A stretch of 47,611 nt of DNA from Mesorhizobium sp. LSHC420B00. GTDB lineage: Bacteria > Pseudomonadota > Alphaproteobacteria > Rhizobiales > Rhizobiaceae. The notes under the pieces are model-generated. The model worked only from the letters and a program-made list of their open reading frames with translations. It was not told the origin of the DNA and did no database searches. Numbering within the stretch: the stretch's first letter is position 1; each line of letters starts with the position of its first letter. The stretch lies in NCBI RefSeq assembly GCF_000503055.1, contig NZ_AYVY01000009.1, positions 212,366-259,976 on the forward strand. Reading direction: 5' to 3'. A program made the translations under genes and the position numbers. This document shows positions 24,712 to 35,696 of this stretch, in pieces.

Positions 24712-25395
24712 TCAGTCGCGCGACAGCGCTTCCAGGGCCTCTGCGGCAGCTTCCAATATGCTGATTGCCTCGGCCTGCTTTGCTTCAGGCGCATCTACGA
24801 TTTCGCCGAGCGCGGCGCGCAGCCGGTGGCGCACGGCGCGGAATTCGTCGCGCTTTTCCGAGCGGCCGCGGCCGCGCCGGCCACCGTCGCCGTCATCGTT
24901 CCAGCCGAACCACTCGCGCGCCTTCGCCATCTTGCGGCCGAAGCGCTCGAGATGGTCGAGCACGTGGTCGATCATCTCGCGATTTTCGTTGAGATGCGCC
25001 TGCCCTGCCTCGGTGATCGAAAACACCTTCTTGTTGCCTTCCGCCGCAGAAACGGCATAGCCGGCCTCTTCCAGGAAGGTCAGCGTCGGATAGACGACGC
25101 CGGGGCTCGGGCTGTAGACGCCGCTGGTGCGCTCCTCCAGCGCCTTGATGATGTCGTAGCCGTGCCGCGGCGCCTCGGCCAGCAGCGACAGCGTGATCAG
25201 CTTGAGATCGCCGTCAGCCAGCATACGCCCGGCGCGGAACATGTCGCCTGGTCCGCCGCGTCCGCCGCCGCCTCTCATGCCATGCCCGAACGGGCCGAAC
25301 CCGCCGCGTCCGCCGAACTTGCCGGCCATATGCATGAAAACGCGCTCGGCGTGTTCGCCAAAACGATGATGCCCGAAATGATTGTCTTTGTGCAT
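24712..25395 (-). CDS. PadR-family regulator with His/Gly-rich N-terminus
   Basis: The 227-residue protein has an unusual first 55 residues rich in His, Gly, Phe and Arg (FGHHRFGEH, GGFGPFGHGMRGGGGRGG). A PadR winged helix follows, about residues 58-130: LKLITLSLLAEAPRHGYDII, then GVVYPTLTFLEEAGYAVSAA. The C-terminal part is helical and charged. PadR proteins usually repress their own gene and neighbours in response to a ligand. The His-rich start resembles that of PadR-type metal-linked regulators, but metal sensing is only an inference. Two copies of a palindromic operator lie in the gap upstream of its start, supporting autoregulation. Confidence 0.86.
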   Translation of the reverse strand: MHKDNHFGHHRFGEHAERVFMHMAGKFGGRGGFGPFGHGMRGGGGRGGPGDMFRAGRMLADGDLKLITLSLLAEAPRHGYDIIKALEERTSGVYSPSPGVVYPTLTFLEEAGYAVSAAEGNKKVFSITEAGQAHLNENREMIDHVLDHLERFGRKMAKAREWFGWNDDGDGGRRGRGRSEKRDEFRAVRHRLRAALGEIVDAPEAKQAEAISILEAAAEALEALSRD

Positions 25396-25408
25396 TGTCT
25401 GCTCCTTG

Positions 25409-25480
25409 AGTTATGTCTTACGATATATCTCAATTAGGTGCTCGCCACGATCGAGTCAAGATATATCTTACGATGTATCT
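25409..25480. promoter_or_regulatory. Two PadR operator copies
   Basis: AGATATATC-TTAC-GATGTATCT (25459-25480) is a palindrome with one mismatch. A second copy, AGTTATGTC-TTAC-GATATATCT (25409-25430), shares the TTAC centre. They are 50 bp apart centre to centre, about five helix turns, upstream of padR. Confidence 0.7.
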
Positions 25481-25667
25481 GAAAATGCGCCAGCAGGATT
25501 GATTTCGCCGGCAAGGGCAGCTAGGAAGCGCGTGAGGGTCGAAGACCCCTCCGTAAGCGTCTGACGTGAAGCAACGCATCCACCCCGGTCGTTTCCGGGC
25601 AATTACGCCGGAAGACCGGCGAATGGATGCCAATGCGACGGACCGGATGCTTCAGGGAAAAATCCAA

Positions 25668-25925
25668 ATGACCATGAAAACCCCGCGCAGGAAGCTGCCT
25701 GCGCGCTATGCCGCCGTCCTCGGCCCGCTGGTGCTGTCGTTGCTGATGACGTTCATCGTGTCGTTCATCTCGACACTGAAAAGCCTTGGCTTCCAGCCCG
25801 ACCTGCCGGCCACCTGGCTGACGGCTTGGGGCCTGTCCTGGATGGTGGCCTTTCCGACGCTGCTGCTGTTGCTGCCGGCGGTGCGCCGCATCGTTGGCTG
25901 GCTTTGCGAGCCCGTGGCTCGATAG
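25668..25925 (+). CDS. DUF2798 small membrane protein
   Basis: The 85-residue protein has two membrane helices: YAAVLGPLVLSLLMTFIVSF and TAWGLSWMVAFPTLLLLL, preceded by the basic start TPRRKLPARY. This matches DUF2798, whose role is unknown. The ATG at 25668 is chosen because homology begins there; a second ATG two codons later is equally possible. The ribosome site is weak (GGGAAAA). It is divergent from padR across the operator pair, so it may be a PadR target. Confidence 0.8.
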   Translation: MTMKTPRRKLPARYAAVLGPLVLSLLMTFIVSFISTLKSLGFQPDLPATWLTAWGLSWMVAFPTLLLLLPAVRRIVGWLCEPVAR

Positions 25926-25987
25926 CAGGCTGCGCCAAGGGCCCGAAGCAACTTACGGGTCTTTCAGTGCGAAGTGAACGGACACTA

Positions 25988-26368
25988 TCACCAACGGCCT
26001 TTGCGGCGGTTCCAGGCATAGAGCAGATCGGCGAAGCGATCATAGGCATAGCGCGTCAACGGCAGCGTGGCGGGATTGCCAAACAGCGTCGCCAACCAGC
26101 CCTCGCCCGGCGTTATCAGCCAAACCGCAACGGCAACATCGGCGCCGACCAGCAATTTGCCACCGGCGTCGGTCGCATGCAGCCGGCGCCGGATATCCTC
26201 CAGCCCGATGCCGTAGCGGGCCAGCGCCGTCGGTTCGGCATTGATGTCGCGAAATTCGATCCGCCCCGCCTTGACCGCCTCGATCAGCCGCCGCTTCTGC
26301 CGGCTGATGCCGGCATCGCAGACCGGACAGCGCGTATTGTACCAGACGGTCAGCAGAGGCTTGGCCAT
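25988..26368 (-). CDS. DCC-motif thiol-disulfide oxidoreductase-like protein (DUF393)
   Basis: The 126-residue protein starts MAKPLLTVWYNTRCPVCDAG, with the CPVCD site in place of the usual DxxCxxC of the family. It continues with FRDINAEPTALARYGIGLED, a region typical of DUF393, and ends WLATLFGNPATLPLTRYAYD. The fold is thioredoxin-like; partners are unknown. I chose the ATG at 26368, since sequence upstream to 26527 in the same frame is basic and unlike the family. It is a single gene downstream of an intergenic repeat. Confidence 0.82.
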   Translation of the reverse strand: MAKPLLTVWYNTRCPVCDAGISRQKRRLIEAVKAGRIEFRDINAEPTALARYGIGLEDIRRRLHATDAGGKLLVGADVAVAVWLITPGEGWLATLFGNPATLPLTRYAYDRFADLLYAWNRRKGRW

Positions 26369-26465
26369 GGTTCGCAACACCAGCGGAGGACGCGCGACGA
26401 CTATCCAGCAAATGCCGTTGCGCCGCAACGTGACGCGACACCGCGGAATGTCCCGGCTTCGGCTA

Positions 26466-26592
26466 ATGCACGTCGCCCCAAAAACATGTCCTCGGGCCTG
26501 GCCCGAGGGTGCGCGGCGGTTTGCCATACCGACCTGTTTAAAAAGAAGAGCGTAAAGCGCGTCGCAAGAGGCCGTTCAAGCGCGACGCGCTT
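26466..26592. repeat. Mosaic intergenic repeat region
   Basis: The region starts with TGCACGTCGCCCCAAAA, near-identical to the first arm of the element at 38276. It then holds an 8-bp hairpin CCTCGGGC/GCCCGAGG (26490-26508), and near 26555-26592 an 11-bp inverted repeat of AAGCGCGTCGC. Such mosaic palindromic repeats are common between genes in Mesorhizobium. Confidence 0.6.
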
Positions 26593-26604
26593 CAGGCACG
26601 GCAC

Positions 26605-26898
26605 TCAGCCGAGCGAGGTAATGATCTCGCGATAGGCATCCTCCGGGAAAGCCTTGAGTGTCCGCGTCCTGACGTTTCCGCCCGCCGCCAGCATCAGCGA
26701 GAAACGAGCTAGTACGGCATCGTCGGGGGCTTCGACCACCGCCACCATGTCGCAATCCCCCATGGTGAGATAAAATGCCTTGAAGGACCCGCCCATGTCT
26801 CCCAACAGCTTCTTGGCGGCATCGAGCCGCTTCGGCGACTCGCGCACGTTTTTGGCGCCTTGCTCCGTCCAGTTGATCAGCACGATGTAAGTTGTCAT
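26605..26898 (-). CDS. GYD-domain protein
   Basis: The 97-residue protein begins MTTYIVLINWTEQGAKNVRE and has GGSFKAFYLTMGDCDMVAVV, the dimeric ferredoxin-like barrel pattern of GYD-domain proteins (here GDCD at the naming motif). The role is unknown. The ATG at 26898 follows a good GGAGGTG, so the longer frame to 26928 is rejected. It precedes rpoD's terminator on the same strand but is transcribed separately. Confidence 0.85.
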   Translation of the reverse strand: MTTYIVLINWTEQGAKNVRESPKRLDAAKKLLGDMGGSFKAFYLTMGDCDMVAVVEAPDDAVLARFSLMLAAGGNVRTRTLKAFPEDAYREIITSLG

Positions 26899-27055
26899 GG
26901 CACACCTCCCTCCGGGGCCACGGAGCACGGCGTCACAGCCGGGGCGGGCATCCGGGTTTGTCGCCCAGAAAATGCATCCGTCGCGGAATTATCCTCTCGT
27001 AGGGCACGACCCGCAAGAGCGGCGCGTCCAATCGTGATCGCCTGTGCCCAAACGG

Positions 27056-27078
27056 AAAAGGACGCCACCGGCGCCCTT
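27056..27078 (-). terminator. rpoD terminator
   Basis: On the minus strand AAGGGCGCC pairs with GGCGTCCTT around GGT, with one mismatch, followed by TTTTCC. It begins 26 bases after the rpoD stop. Confidence 0.7.
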
Positions 27079-27103
27079 TAAACTGCTTATCCGTCACCCA
27101 GAC

Positions 27104-29125
<2,022 letters not shown>

Positions 29126-29498
29126 AGTCTTTATTTTCTCCAAGCGGCTGAGTATCAAAGCCGCGTAAGCTGCCGGTCCGGTCAAATTGGATGCGCTCTT
29201 TCCAGAACGCGCTTTACCGGGCCAGTAACTGCATCTCTCGTTAAGTCCAGATTAACCCTGATATCTGTGGCAAGCTGACTGCCTGTCCAGTGATCAGTAC
29301 CTTACATCGCTGCATTCCCGTCGATGCCGGGGCGGGTTAACGTTTCGAATCGACCTGATTCCGCCATTCTGCCGGAAGGTCAAGCGCCTCTCGCATGATT
29401 CGCATGAAAAAAGCGAATCAATTACCCGACTTAGAGCGCCGCACGCTTGATTCGACGCGCAAGCACGTCCTTACATTCAGTCTTCTGGAGGCTTCGAT
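29126..29498. other. dnaG-rpoD intergenic region with one hairpin
   Basis: No gene is evident in these 373 bases. A perfect 8-bp inverted repeat TGATTCGC/GCGAATCA with a nine-base A-rich loop lies at 29396-29420. On the minus strand, 79 bases after dnaG, this gives a stem whose loop carries six T residues. The rpoD promoter should lie in the remainder. Confidence 0.55.
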
Positions 29499-31460
29499 CT
29501 AAACGCGCCCAGCCCTGCCCGACGATACGCCAAACCCTTCGATCAGCGCTTCCGTTGCCTGCACATCACGAAATTGCGCCTGGATTTCGACCAGGTGCCG
29601 GTAGTTTTCGTCCGTGGGGTCGCTGGCGAGCGCTGCTTCCGCCTGCTTCAGCTCCTTATGTAAGGTGCGCGCGCTGCGCTGCAAGTGGAGGGCCTGGCTG
29701 AACGCATCGCGGGCATCGTCGAGTGCCGCCGTTTCCAGCGCCGGCCATTGCCGCGCACGTTTGATCAGCGCCACCGCACGCTGCCAGATCTCGCCGCAGC
29801 CGGCCCGCTCGATCGTCGCGATCACCGCGTCGCGGTCATTGGCCATATCATGCGCCATGGCGTCGAGGATCGCCGCATGCAGCCGCTTCAGATCGGAGTT
29901 GGCGAGATCGAGGAACTCGACATGGGCGAAATTCTCGTCGATCAGCACGGGATGGTTGACGAGGGCGGCAATGATCGTCGCCTCGCGTACCGACATGCCC
30001 TCGCCGCCGCGCTTGACCAACGCCGAGCGACCGAGGCTTTCGGTGATCGCGGTGCGCCCACCGGCATTGCCGCCGCGCGCAAACTGTCCGCCGGGTGCTG
30101 AACCCTTGCCCTGGAAACGTTCGCCGGGCCGTCCGTCCTGACGCCCCTGGCGTCCGCGCTGGGCACCGAAGAAGCTCTGCACCCGCTCGCGCATTTCCTG
30201 TTGGTAGTGATAGCGAAGGCTCTCGTCGCGGATACGGCTGGTCAGTTCGCGCAGCGTCTTTTCGAGCTCGGCTCGCCGTTCCGGCGTGTCGAAGATGCCG
30301 CCGGCCGTCTCGCGCATCCACAAGAGGTCGGCCAGCGGCCGCGCCTCGGAAAGCACGGCGCGGAACGCATCCGGTCCGTCACCCTTGACCAGATCGTCGG
30401 GATCCTTGCCCTCCGGCAGCAGGGCGAAGCGAACCGAGCGGCCCGCCTGGACCGCCGGCAGCGCCATGTCGGCGGCGCGCCATGCTGCCTTCAACCCGGC
30501 GTGGTCGCCGTCGAAGCACAGCACCGGCTCGCCGGCCATGCGCCATAGAAGTTCGAGCTGGTTTTCAGTCAATGCGGTGCCGAGCGGCGCCACCACGTTT
30601 TCGAAGCCGGCCTGCGCCAGCGCGATCACATCCATGTAGCCTTCGACGGCAATGACCGTGCCGCCCTTGGCCAGCGCCCCCTTTCCCAGCACTTGGCGTG
30701 CACGAGCGAAATTGTAGAGCACGTTGCCCTTGTGGAAGAGCTCCGTATCGGGCGAGTTCATATATTTGGCCAGCGCATCCGGCGCTAGCGCCCGCCCGCC
30801 GAAGGCGATGATCTTGCCCCTGGAATCCGGGATCGGGAACATAATGCGGTCGCGGAACCAATCGTAGGAAACCGGGACGTCGTCGCCATGGCGCACCAGC
30901 CCGCACGCCTCGATGTCGGCCTTGGGGACGCCCTTGGCGGCAAGATGCTCCTTCAGCGCGTTGCGGCTGTCGGGCGCATAGCCGAGGCGGAAGGACTGCT
31001 GCGTCGCCGGTGTCAGTCCCCGGTCGCGCAGATAGGCGCGGGCCTTTGCGCCTTCCGGTCCCTGCAGCCGTTCCTGGAAGAACACCGTCGCCATCTCCAT
31101 GACATCGGTCAGGCTGGCGCGTTCCTTTTCGCGCCGTTCCTCATCGGCGTCGCGAACCGGCATCGGCACGCCGGCCATGTCGGCGATCTTCTCGACGGCC
31201 TCGGGAAAGCTCATCCCGTCGAGTTCGGTCAAGAACTTGAAATGGTCGCCCGAAACCGAGCAGCCGAAACAGTGATAGCGGCCCTTCTTGTCCTCGCAAT
31301 GGAAGGACGGGCTCTTCTCGCCATGGAACGGACAGCACGCCCAATAATCACCGCGCGGCGCGTTTGTCTTTTTCCTGTCCCACGCGACGCGCTGGCCGAT
31401 CACCGAAGAAATCGGCACGCGGTCGCGGATCTCGTCGAGGAAAGCAGGCGGAAAGCGCAT
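29499..31460 (-). CDS. dnaG: DNA primase
   Basis: DnaG makes the RNA primers for chromosome replication. The 653-residue protein starts MRFPPAFLDEIRDRVPISSV. It has the zinc-binding domain WACCPFHGEKSPSFHCEDKK with CFGCSVSGD, then the catalytic TOPRIM core (VIAVEGYMDVIALAQAGFEN, VLCFDGDHAGLKAAWRAAD). The C-terminal domain for helicase contact begins after a Gly/Arg/Gln-rich linker near residue 440. Start at 31460 is chosen over an upstream ATG at 31502, because the family begins at MRFPP. It is upstream of rpoD in the same direction. Confidence 0.98.
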   Translation of the reverse strand: MRFPPAFLDEIRDRVPISSVIGQRVAWDRKKTNAPRGDYWACCPFHGEKSPSFHCEDKKGRYHCFGCSVSGDHFKFLTELDGMSFPEAVEKIADMAGVPMPVRDADEERREKERASLTDVMEMATVFFQERLQGPEGAKARAYLRDRGLTPATQQSFRLGYAPDSRNALKEHLAAKGVPKADIEACGLVRHGDDVPVSYDWFRDRIMFPIPDSRGKIIAFGGRALAPDALAKYMNSPDTELFHKGNVLYNFARARQVLGKGALAKGGTVIAVEGYMDVIALAQAGFENVVAPLGTALTENQLELLWRMAGEPVLCFDGDHAGLKAAWRAADMALPAVQAGRSVRFALLPEGKDPDDLVKGDGPDAFRAVLSEARPLADLLWMRETAGGIFDTPERRAELEKTLRELTSRIRDESLRYHYQQEMRERVQSFFGAQRGRQGRQDGRPGERFQGKGSAPGGQFARGGNAGGRTAITESLGRSALVKRGGEGMSVREATIIAALVNHPVLIDENFAHVEFLDLANSDLKRLHAAILDAMAHDMANDRDAVIATIERAGCGEIWQRAVALIKRARQWPALETAALDDARDAFSQALHLQRSARTLHKELKQAEAALASDPTDENYRHLVEIQAQFRDVQATEALIEGFGVSSGRAGRV

Positions 31461-31552
31461 GAGGGACAGCTCGTTTGGCCTCCATATAATCACACGGGCC
31501 AAGCCCGACGACTCCTAATGCGGAACCATACCCGGTTTTCACAGGCCAAAAA

Positions 31553-31580
31553 GAGAAGGCGGCCTGCGGGCCGCCTTCTC
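31553..31580 (-). terminator. Terminator of the RcnB-like gene
   Basis: GAGAAGGCGGCC and GGCCGCCTTCTC form a perfect 12-bp stem with loop TGCG. On the minus strand it is followed by TTTTT, so it serves the gene ending at 31619. Confidence 0.9.
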
Positions 31581-31618
31581 GATCTAATCCGGCGCAGCGC
31601 CGGTCAGCCGTTCCGCAC

Positions 31619-32008
31619 CTACTGCGCGGCGATAGCGCCGAAGATCAGGCCCGAGAGGTTGCTGACCAGCAGATAGTCGTTGCCGACCCGGATCCACTCC
31701 TGGCCGGGACCGGGACGGCGCAAGCCGTAGTGGCGATAGTCGCGGATCGGCTGGTGACGCTTCCAGCTGGAATATCTCTGGCCGTTGCGCCAATGGCTGC
31801 GCTTCACCACGATCTTTTTCGTCACTACGACGCGCTTGTTCACCTCGACATGCTTGTTCACGTCGACATGCCTGCCGGGCTTTTGCCAGTCGACCTGGCT
31901 ATAACTCGATTGCGGTGCGTTTGGTGGGTTCAATGGTGCAGCCTGGCCCTGCAAGGCCGTTGCAGCCAGCATCGAGAAGGCAATGGCGGAAAGAACGATG
32001 CGTTTCAT
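31619..32008 (-). CDS. RcnB-family periplasmic protein
   Basis: RcnB-type proteins are periplasmic and in Escherichia coli affect nickel/cobalt homeostasis. Rhizobial members are numerous and mostly unstudied. The 129-residue protein starts MKRIVLSAIAFSMLAATALQ at the ATG at 32008, with a signal peptide to about residue 23. Basic repeats follow (HVDVNKHVEVNKRVVVTKKI), then the family ending RHYGLRRPGPGQEWIRVGND and YLLVSNLSGLIFGAI. A strong terminator follows. The longer frame to 32572 is unsupported. Confidence 0.82.
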   Translation of the reverse strand: MKRIVLSAIAFSMLAATALQGQAAPLNPPNAPQSSYSQVDWQKPGRHVDVNKHVEVNKRVVVTKKIVVKRSHWRNGQRYSSWKRHQPIRDYRHYGLRRPGPGQEWIRVGNDYLLVSNLSGLIFGAIAAQ

Positions 32009-32386
32009 AGCGGGTACTCCTTGGTTGTCGATGCCTCTGGAATAGAGCCGGAAGGATGAACCGAAACTGAACGCAGAGATTACGTTTTCGTAATGATTTC
32101 CTACATTTAGCACGCCTAATTCAGCACTACCTTTAAAGCGGCTGTCCGAGCACGGACGCATGACCCTCCGTAACTCCGCGGGCAATGCAACCATTTTGCC
32201 GGCCATCCATTTCCGACACGCCCCGTCGCGGGGCAACACTCGTCCGAACCGGGCAAAATTTATTATTCGGCTAAAATAAATCGGAGTAATATCAACCTCT
32301 GCAATGTCCACGATTCGCGCCCACTTTTGCCCTCGTGACGTCACGGCGCCCGCGTCGCTGATACCGGTCGGGTTGCGGGGTCGGGC
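32009..32386. other. 378-base divergent intergenic region
   Basis: No gene is evident. The AT-rich part near 32255-32290 (AAATTTATTATTCGGCTAAA) could hold promoters for either divergent gene. A perfect 10-bp palindrome GTGACGTCAC lies at 32336-32345, about 42 bases before the cotransporter start, and could be an operator. Confidence 0.5.
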
Positions 32387-34051
32387 ATGAGCGGCTCGGT
32401 CGTTTTGCTGCACCTTGCCGGTGCGGTCGCACTGATGCTGTTTGCCACCCGTTTGGTGAAGACCGGCGTCGAGCGCGCCTATGGCGATGTGCTGCGCCAC
32501 AAACTGCGCGCCACCATGCGCAATCCCTTCATGGCGGTTCTGGCCGGCTGCGGCCTGGCGGTCGCGCTGCAAAGCTCGACCGCCGTTACCTTGCTGGTCG
32601 GCTCATTCGCCGGCTCCGGCATTGTCAGCGGCATGTCGGGCCAGCTTGCGGTGCGCGGTGCCGAGATCGGCTCGGCGCTGGTGGTCAAGCTGCTTACCTT
32701 CGATCTGTCGCTGCTGGTACCGGTCTGCCTGGTCGCCGGCACCGTCATGTTCATGGCCACCGAGCGGCGCGACTGGCGCCAGTTCGGCCGCATCCTGGTC
32801 GGCATCGGCCTGCTGCTTCTGTCGCTGGAGATGATCGGCCAGGCGTCGGAGCCGCTGCGCCAGAGCACGCTGATGCCGCTCATCGTCGATTACTTCTCCG
32901 GCGATCCGGTCACCGCCTACCTTCTGGCGGCGTTGGTCACCTGGCTGTTCCATTCCTCGATCGCCGCGGTGCTGCTTATGGTGACGCTCGCCGGCCGCGG
33001 TTTCATCCCGCCCGAACTCGGCATCGTGCTGGTGCTCGGCGTCAATCTCGGCTCTTCGATCATCGCGCCGCTTCTAACCCGCAACGCAGAACCCGGCGTT
33101 CGCATCGTGCCGATCGGCAATCTCCTGATGCGCGGCATGGGCTCTCTGATCATGCTGATCCTGTTCCTGACGTTCAAGCCGCCAGTCGCCTTCTTGGGCA
33201 GCACCGTGCCCGAGCAGATCGTCAATGCCCACATCGTCTTCAACATCCTGATCCTGATCGCCGGCCTGCCGCTGGCGCGCCTGGTCTATCGTGCCTCGGA
33301 AAAGATCGTGGCGCTGGGCACCAGGCCCCAGCCCGCCAACGCGCTCGACGTCATCGAGCTTTCGGCGCTCAACGAAAGTGCGCTCGACGTGCCGAGCCAA
33401 GCACTCGCCAATGCCACCCGCGAGGTAGTGCGGGTCTGCGAGACGGTCGAGATCATGCTGAAACGGATCATCGAACTCTATGAGAGCGCCGACGCCGACA
33501 AGATCAGTGCGCTGGCCGCGCTCGACGACCGTGTCGACAGGAAGCACGCGGCGATCAAGCTCTATCTCGCCAAGGTCACCAAGAACCCGCTGAGCGAGGA
33601 CGAGGCCCTGCGTTGCCAGGAGTTGATCGGCGCCTGCGTCAAGCTGGAGCAGGTCGGCGACATCATCGTGCGCAACATGCTGGTCCATGTGAAGAAGAAA
33701 TTCGAGCGCGGACTGGAGTTCACGCCGGAAGGCTGGCGCGAGCTTTGCGCCTTCCACGCCTTGGTGCTTGCCAATGCCAGGCTGGCCTTCAACGTCCTGG
33801 TGTCCCGCGATCCGGAGACCGCTCGCCAGTTGGTGCTGGAAAAGGACCGGCTGCGCGACCGCGAGAAGGAAACCAGCCAGAGCCATTTCGTGCGGCTGCG
33901 CGACGGCACCGCCAAGAGCGTCGAGACCAGCTCCATCCATCTCGACACCATTCGCGACCTCAAGCAGATCAACTCGCTGCTCGCCTCGATGGCCTATCCC
34001 GTGCTTGAGGAACGCGGCCTGCTAACCGGTTCGCGGCTGAAGGCCGGATAG
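32387..34051 (+). CDS. Na/Pi cotransporter-family protein with PhoU-like tail
   Basis: The 554-residue inner-membrane protein has two inverted Na/Pi repeats, each with the QSS-type signature: LAVALQSSTAVTLLVGSFAG near residue 63, and LFHSSIAAVLLMVTLAGRGF near 187. About eight to nine membrane segments fill residues 1-310. The remaining C-terminal 240 residues are helical and cytoplasmic, resembling PhoU (ATREVVRVCETVEIMLKRII, then VKLEQVGDIIVRNMLVHVKK). Such YjbB/NptA-type proteins move phosphate, often outward. The ATG at 32387 is the first in frame with homology. No phosphate-regulon neighbours are visible. Confidence 0.88.
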   Translation: MSGSVVLLHLAGAVALMLFATRLVKTGVERAYGDVLRHKLRATMRNPFMAVLAGCGLAVALQSSTAVTLLVGSFAGSGIVSGMSGQLAVRGAEIGSALVVKLLTFDLSLLVPVCLVAGTVMFMATERRDWRQFGRILVGIGLLLLSLEMIGQASEPLRQSTLMPLIVDYFSGDPVTAYLLAALVTWLFHSSIAAVLLMVTLAGRGFIPPELGIVLVLGVNLGSSIIAPLLTRNAEPGVRIVPIGNLLMRGMGSLIMLILFLTFKPPVAFLGSTVPEQIVNAHIVFNILILIAGLPLARLVYRASEKIVALGTRPQPANALDVIELSALNESALDVPSQALANATREVVRVCETVEIMLKRIIELYESADADKISALAALDDRVDRKHAAIKLYLAKVTKNPLSEDEALRCQELIGACVKLEQVGDIIVRNMLVHVKKKFERGLEFTPEGWRELCAFHALVLANARLAFNVLVSRDPETARQLVLEKDRLRDREKETSQSHFVRLRDGTAKSVETSSIHLDTIRDLKQINSLLASMAYPVLEERGLLTGSRLKAG

Positions 34052-34174
34052 ATTGCGTCCACAGGCCGGTAGCTTCAGAAGCTCGCCTATGCTGTGAGCC
34101 AATGCGCAAAATTACCTTTGCGCCACCTCCTGTCTGTCGGCTAAAGATCGCCAGATCTACCGGAAGGAAAGTAG

Positions 34175-34384
34175 ATGGACACCCATTCTCGCAGCTTCGC
34201 CAAGGCGCTTTCCTGGCGTGTCACCGGTACCATCGACACGATGATCATTTCGCTCGTCGTGACGGGAAGCATCAAGCTCGCTGCGGCCATCGGCCTGACC
34301 GAGGTCGTCACCAAGTCGCTGCTCTACTACCTTCATGAGCGGGCGTGGCTGAAAATTCCTTACGGAAGGAAGGCGGCCGCGTAG
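34175..34384 (+). CDS. DUF2061 small membrane protein
   Basis: This 69-residue protein has two hydrophobic segments (TIDTMIISLVVTGSIKLAAA and the following IGLTEVVTKSLLYYLHERAW). The family motif SFAKALSWRVTGTIDT opens it, and YLHERAWLKIPYGR closes it, both diagnostic of DUF2061. The function is unknown, though it is sometimes found next to sulfate-assimilation genes. The ATG at 34175 follows GGAAGGAAAG. It stands between the cotransporter and MFS genes, all reading rightward. Confidence 0.88.
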   Translation: MDTHSRSFAKALSWRVTGTIDTMIISLVVTGSIKLAAAIGLTEVVTKSLLYYLHERAWLKIPYGRKAAA

Positions 34385-34512
34385 CTCTTGCCGCCGCGGC
34401 CGGCACCTGACCGGTGACAAAGAAAATCTAAAGCGGCGTCGCCAATTTCTGAATTGCCCGGTGCCCTTATCCGTGGTTTGAGGTCACCTTATCCGAGGAT
34501 CGCCTTCCCGCC

Positions 34513-35694
34513 ATGCTTCCCCTCATTGCCCTGTTCATTGCCGCCTTCGCCTTCGGCACCACCGAATTCGTCATCGCCGGCGTGCTGCCGCAGGTGGCGG
34601 ATGGCCTTGGCGTCGCGATCCCGACCGCCGGCTATCTCGTTTCCGGCTATGCCGGCGGCATTGCAGTCGGCGGCCCGCTGCTGGCGCTCGCCACCAAAAG
34701 GTTCTCCCGCAAGGCCCTGCTGCTTGGACTGACTGCAGCCTTTACCATCGGCCAGGCGGCCTGCGCGCTGGCGCCCGACTTCGCCTCGATGCTGCTGTTG
34801 CGGATTGCGGTGGCCGTGGCACACGGCGCCTATTTCGGCGTTGCCATGGTGGTGGCCGTCGGCCTCGTGCGCGAAGACCAGCGCGGCATGGCGGTGGCGC
34901 TGATCCTGTCCGGCCTCACCGTATCGAATGTCATCGGCGTTCCGGCCGGCACGGCAATCGGCAACATCTGGGGATGGCGTGCGACATTCTGGGTGATGTG
35001 CGCTCTCGGCGTGGTGGCCTTCGCCGCCATCGGCGCCCTGCTGCCGCGCAAGACAGGATCGTCGAGCCCGTCCGTCAGCCTTGGCAGCGAGGTACGCGTG
35101 CTCGCACGCCAGCAGGTCTGGACCTCGCTCATCATGATGCTGATGCTGATGATCGGCCAGTTCGGCCTGTTCACCTACATCACGCCGACGCTGCTTGAGG
35201 TCACCGGCCTCGACGAGAAATGGATACCTTGGGTGCTCCTGCTCAACGGTGTCGGCGCTACAATCGGCGTCTTCGTCGGCGGGCGCCTCGCCGACTGGAA
35301 GCTGATGCCGTCGCTCATCGCAATGCTATTCCTGCAGGCGGCGATGCTCGCCTCGATCTACGCCGTCAGTCCTTACCCACTGCCGATGGTGATGGCGATC
35401 TTCGTCTGGGGCGGCCTCAACTTCGCCATCGGCACGCCGATCCAGACCCGCATCCTGACCTGGACCGCGGACGCCTCCAATCTCGCCTCGTCGCTCATTC
35501 CGTCAGGCTTCAATGTCGGCATCGCGCTCGCCGCATCGCTCGGCGCGGCGATGCTCAATGCCGGCTATGGCTATCGCAGCTTGCCGGTGGTTGGCGCGAT
35601 CGCCATGCTGGTCGCGGTCGCGGTTGCGCTTGCCTCGCATGTCTGGGAATGGCGGAGCCGGGCGGCGCCGCCGCTGCCGGCTGCCGCCGAATAG
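34513..35694 (+). CDS. MFS exporter of the DHA1 (AraJ-like) group
   Basis: The 393-residue protein has about 12 membrane helices, typical of drug:H+ antiporter-1 exporters. The N-terminal segment MLPLIALFIAAFAFGTTEFV and IAGVLPQVADGLGVAIPTAG are characteristic of the AraJ/YdhP-like group, and an LLGLTAAFTIGQAACALAPD region follows. The substrate is not predictable; relatives export sugars or drugs. The start at 34513 has weak upstream purines. It converges with the GNAT gene, two bases separating the stops. Confidence 0.85.
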   Translation: MLPLIALFIAAFAFGTTEFVIAGVLPQVADGLGVAIPTAGYLVSGYAGGIAVGGPLLALATKRFSRKALLLGLTAAFTIGQAACALAPDFASMLLLRIAVAVAHGAYFGVAMVVAVGLVREDQRGMAVALILSGLTVSNVIGVPAGTAIGNIWGWRATFWVMCALGVVAFAAIGALLPRKTGSSSPSVSLGSEVRVLARQQVWTSLIMMLMLMIGQFGLFTYITPTLLEVTGLDEKWIPWVLLLNGVGATIGVFVGGRLADWKLMPSLIAMLFLQAAMLASIYAVSPYPLPMVMAIFVWGGLNFAIGTPIQTRILTWTADASNLASSLIPSGFNVGIALAASLGAAMLNAGYGYRSLPVVGAIAMLVAVAVALASHVWEWRSRAAPPLPAAAE

Positions 35695-35696
35695 GG

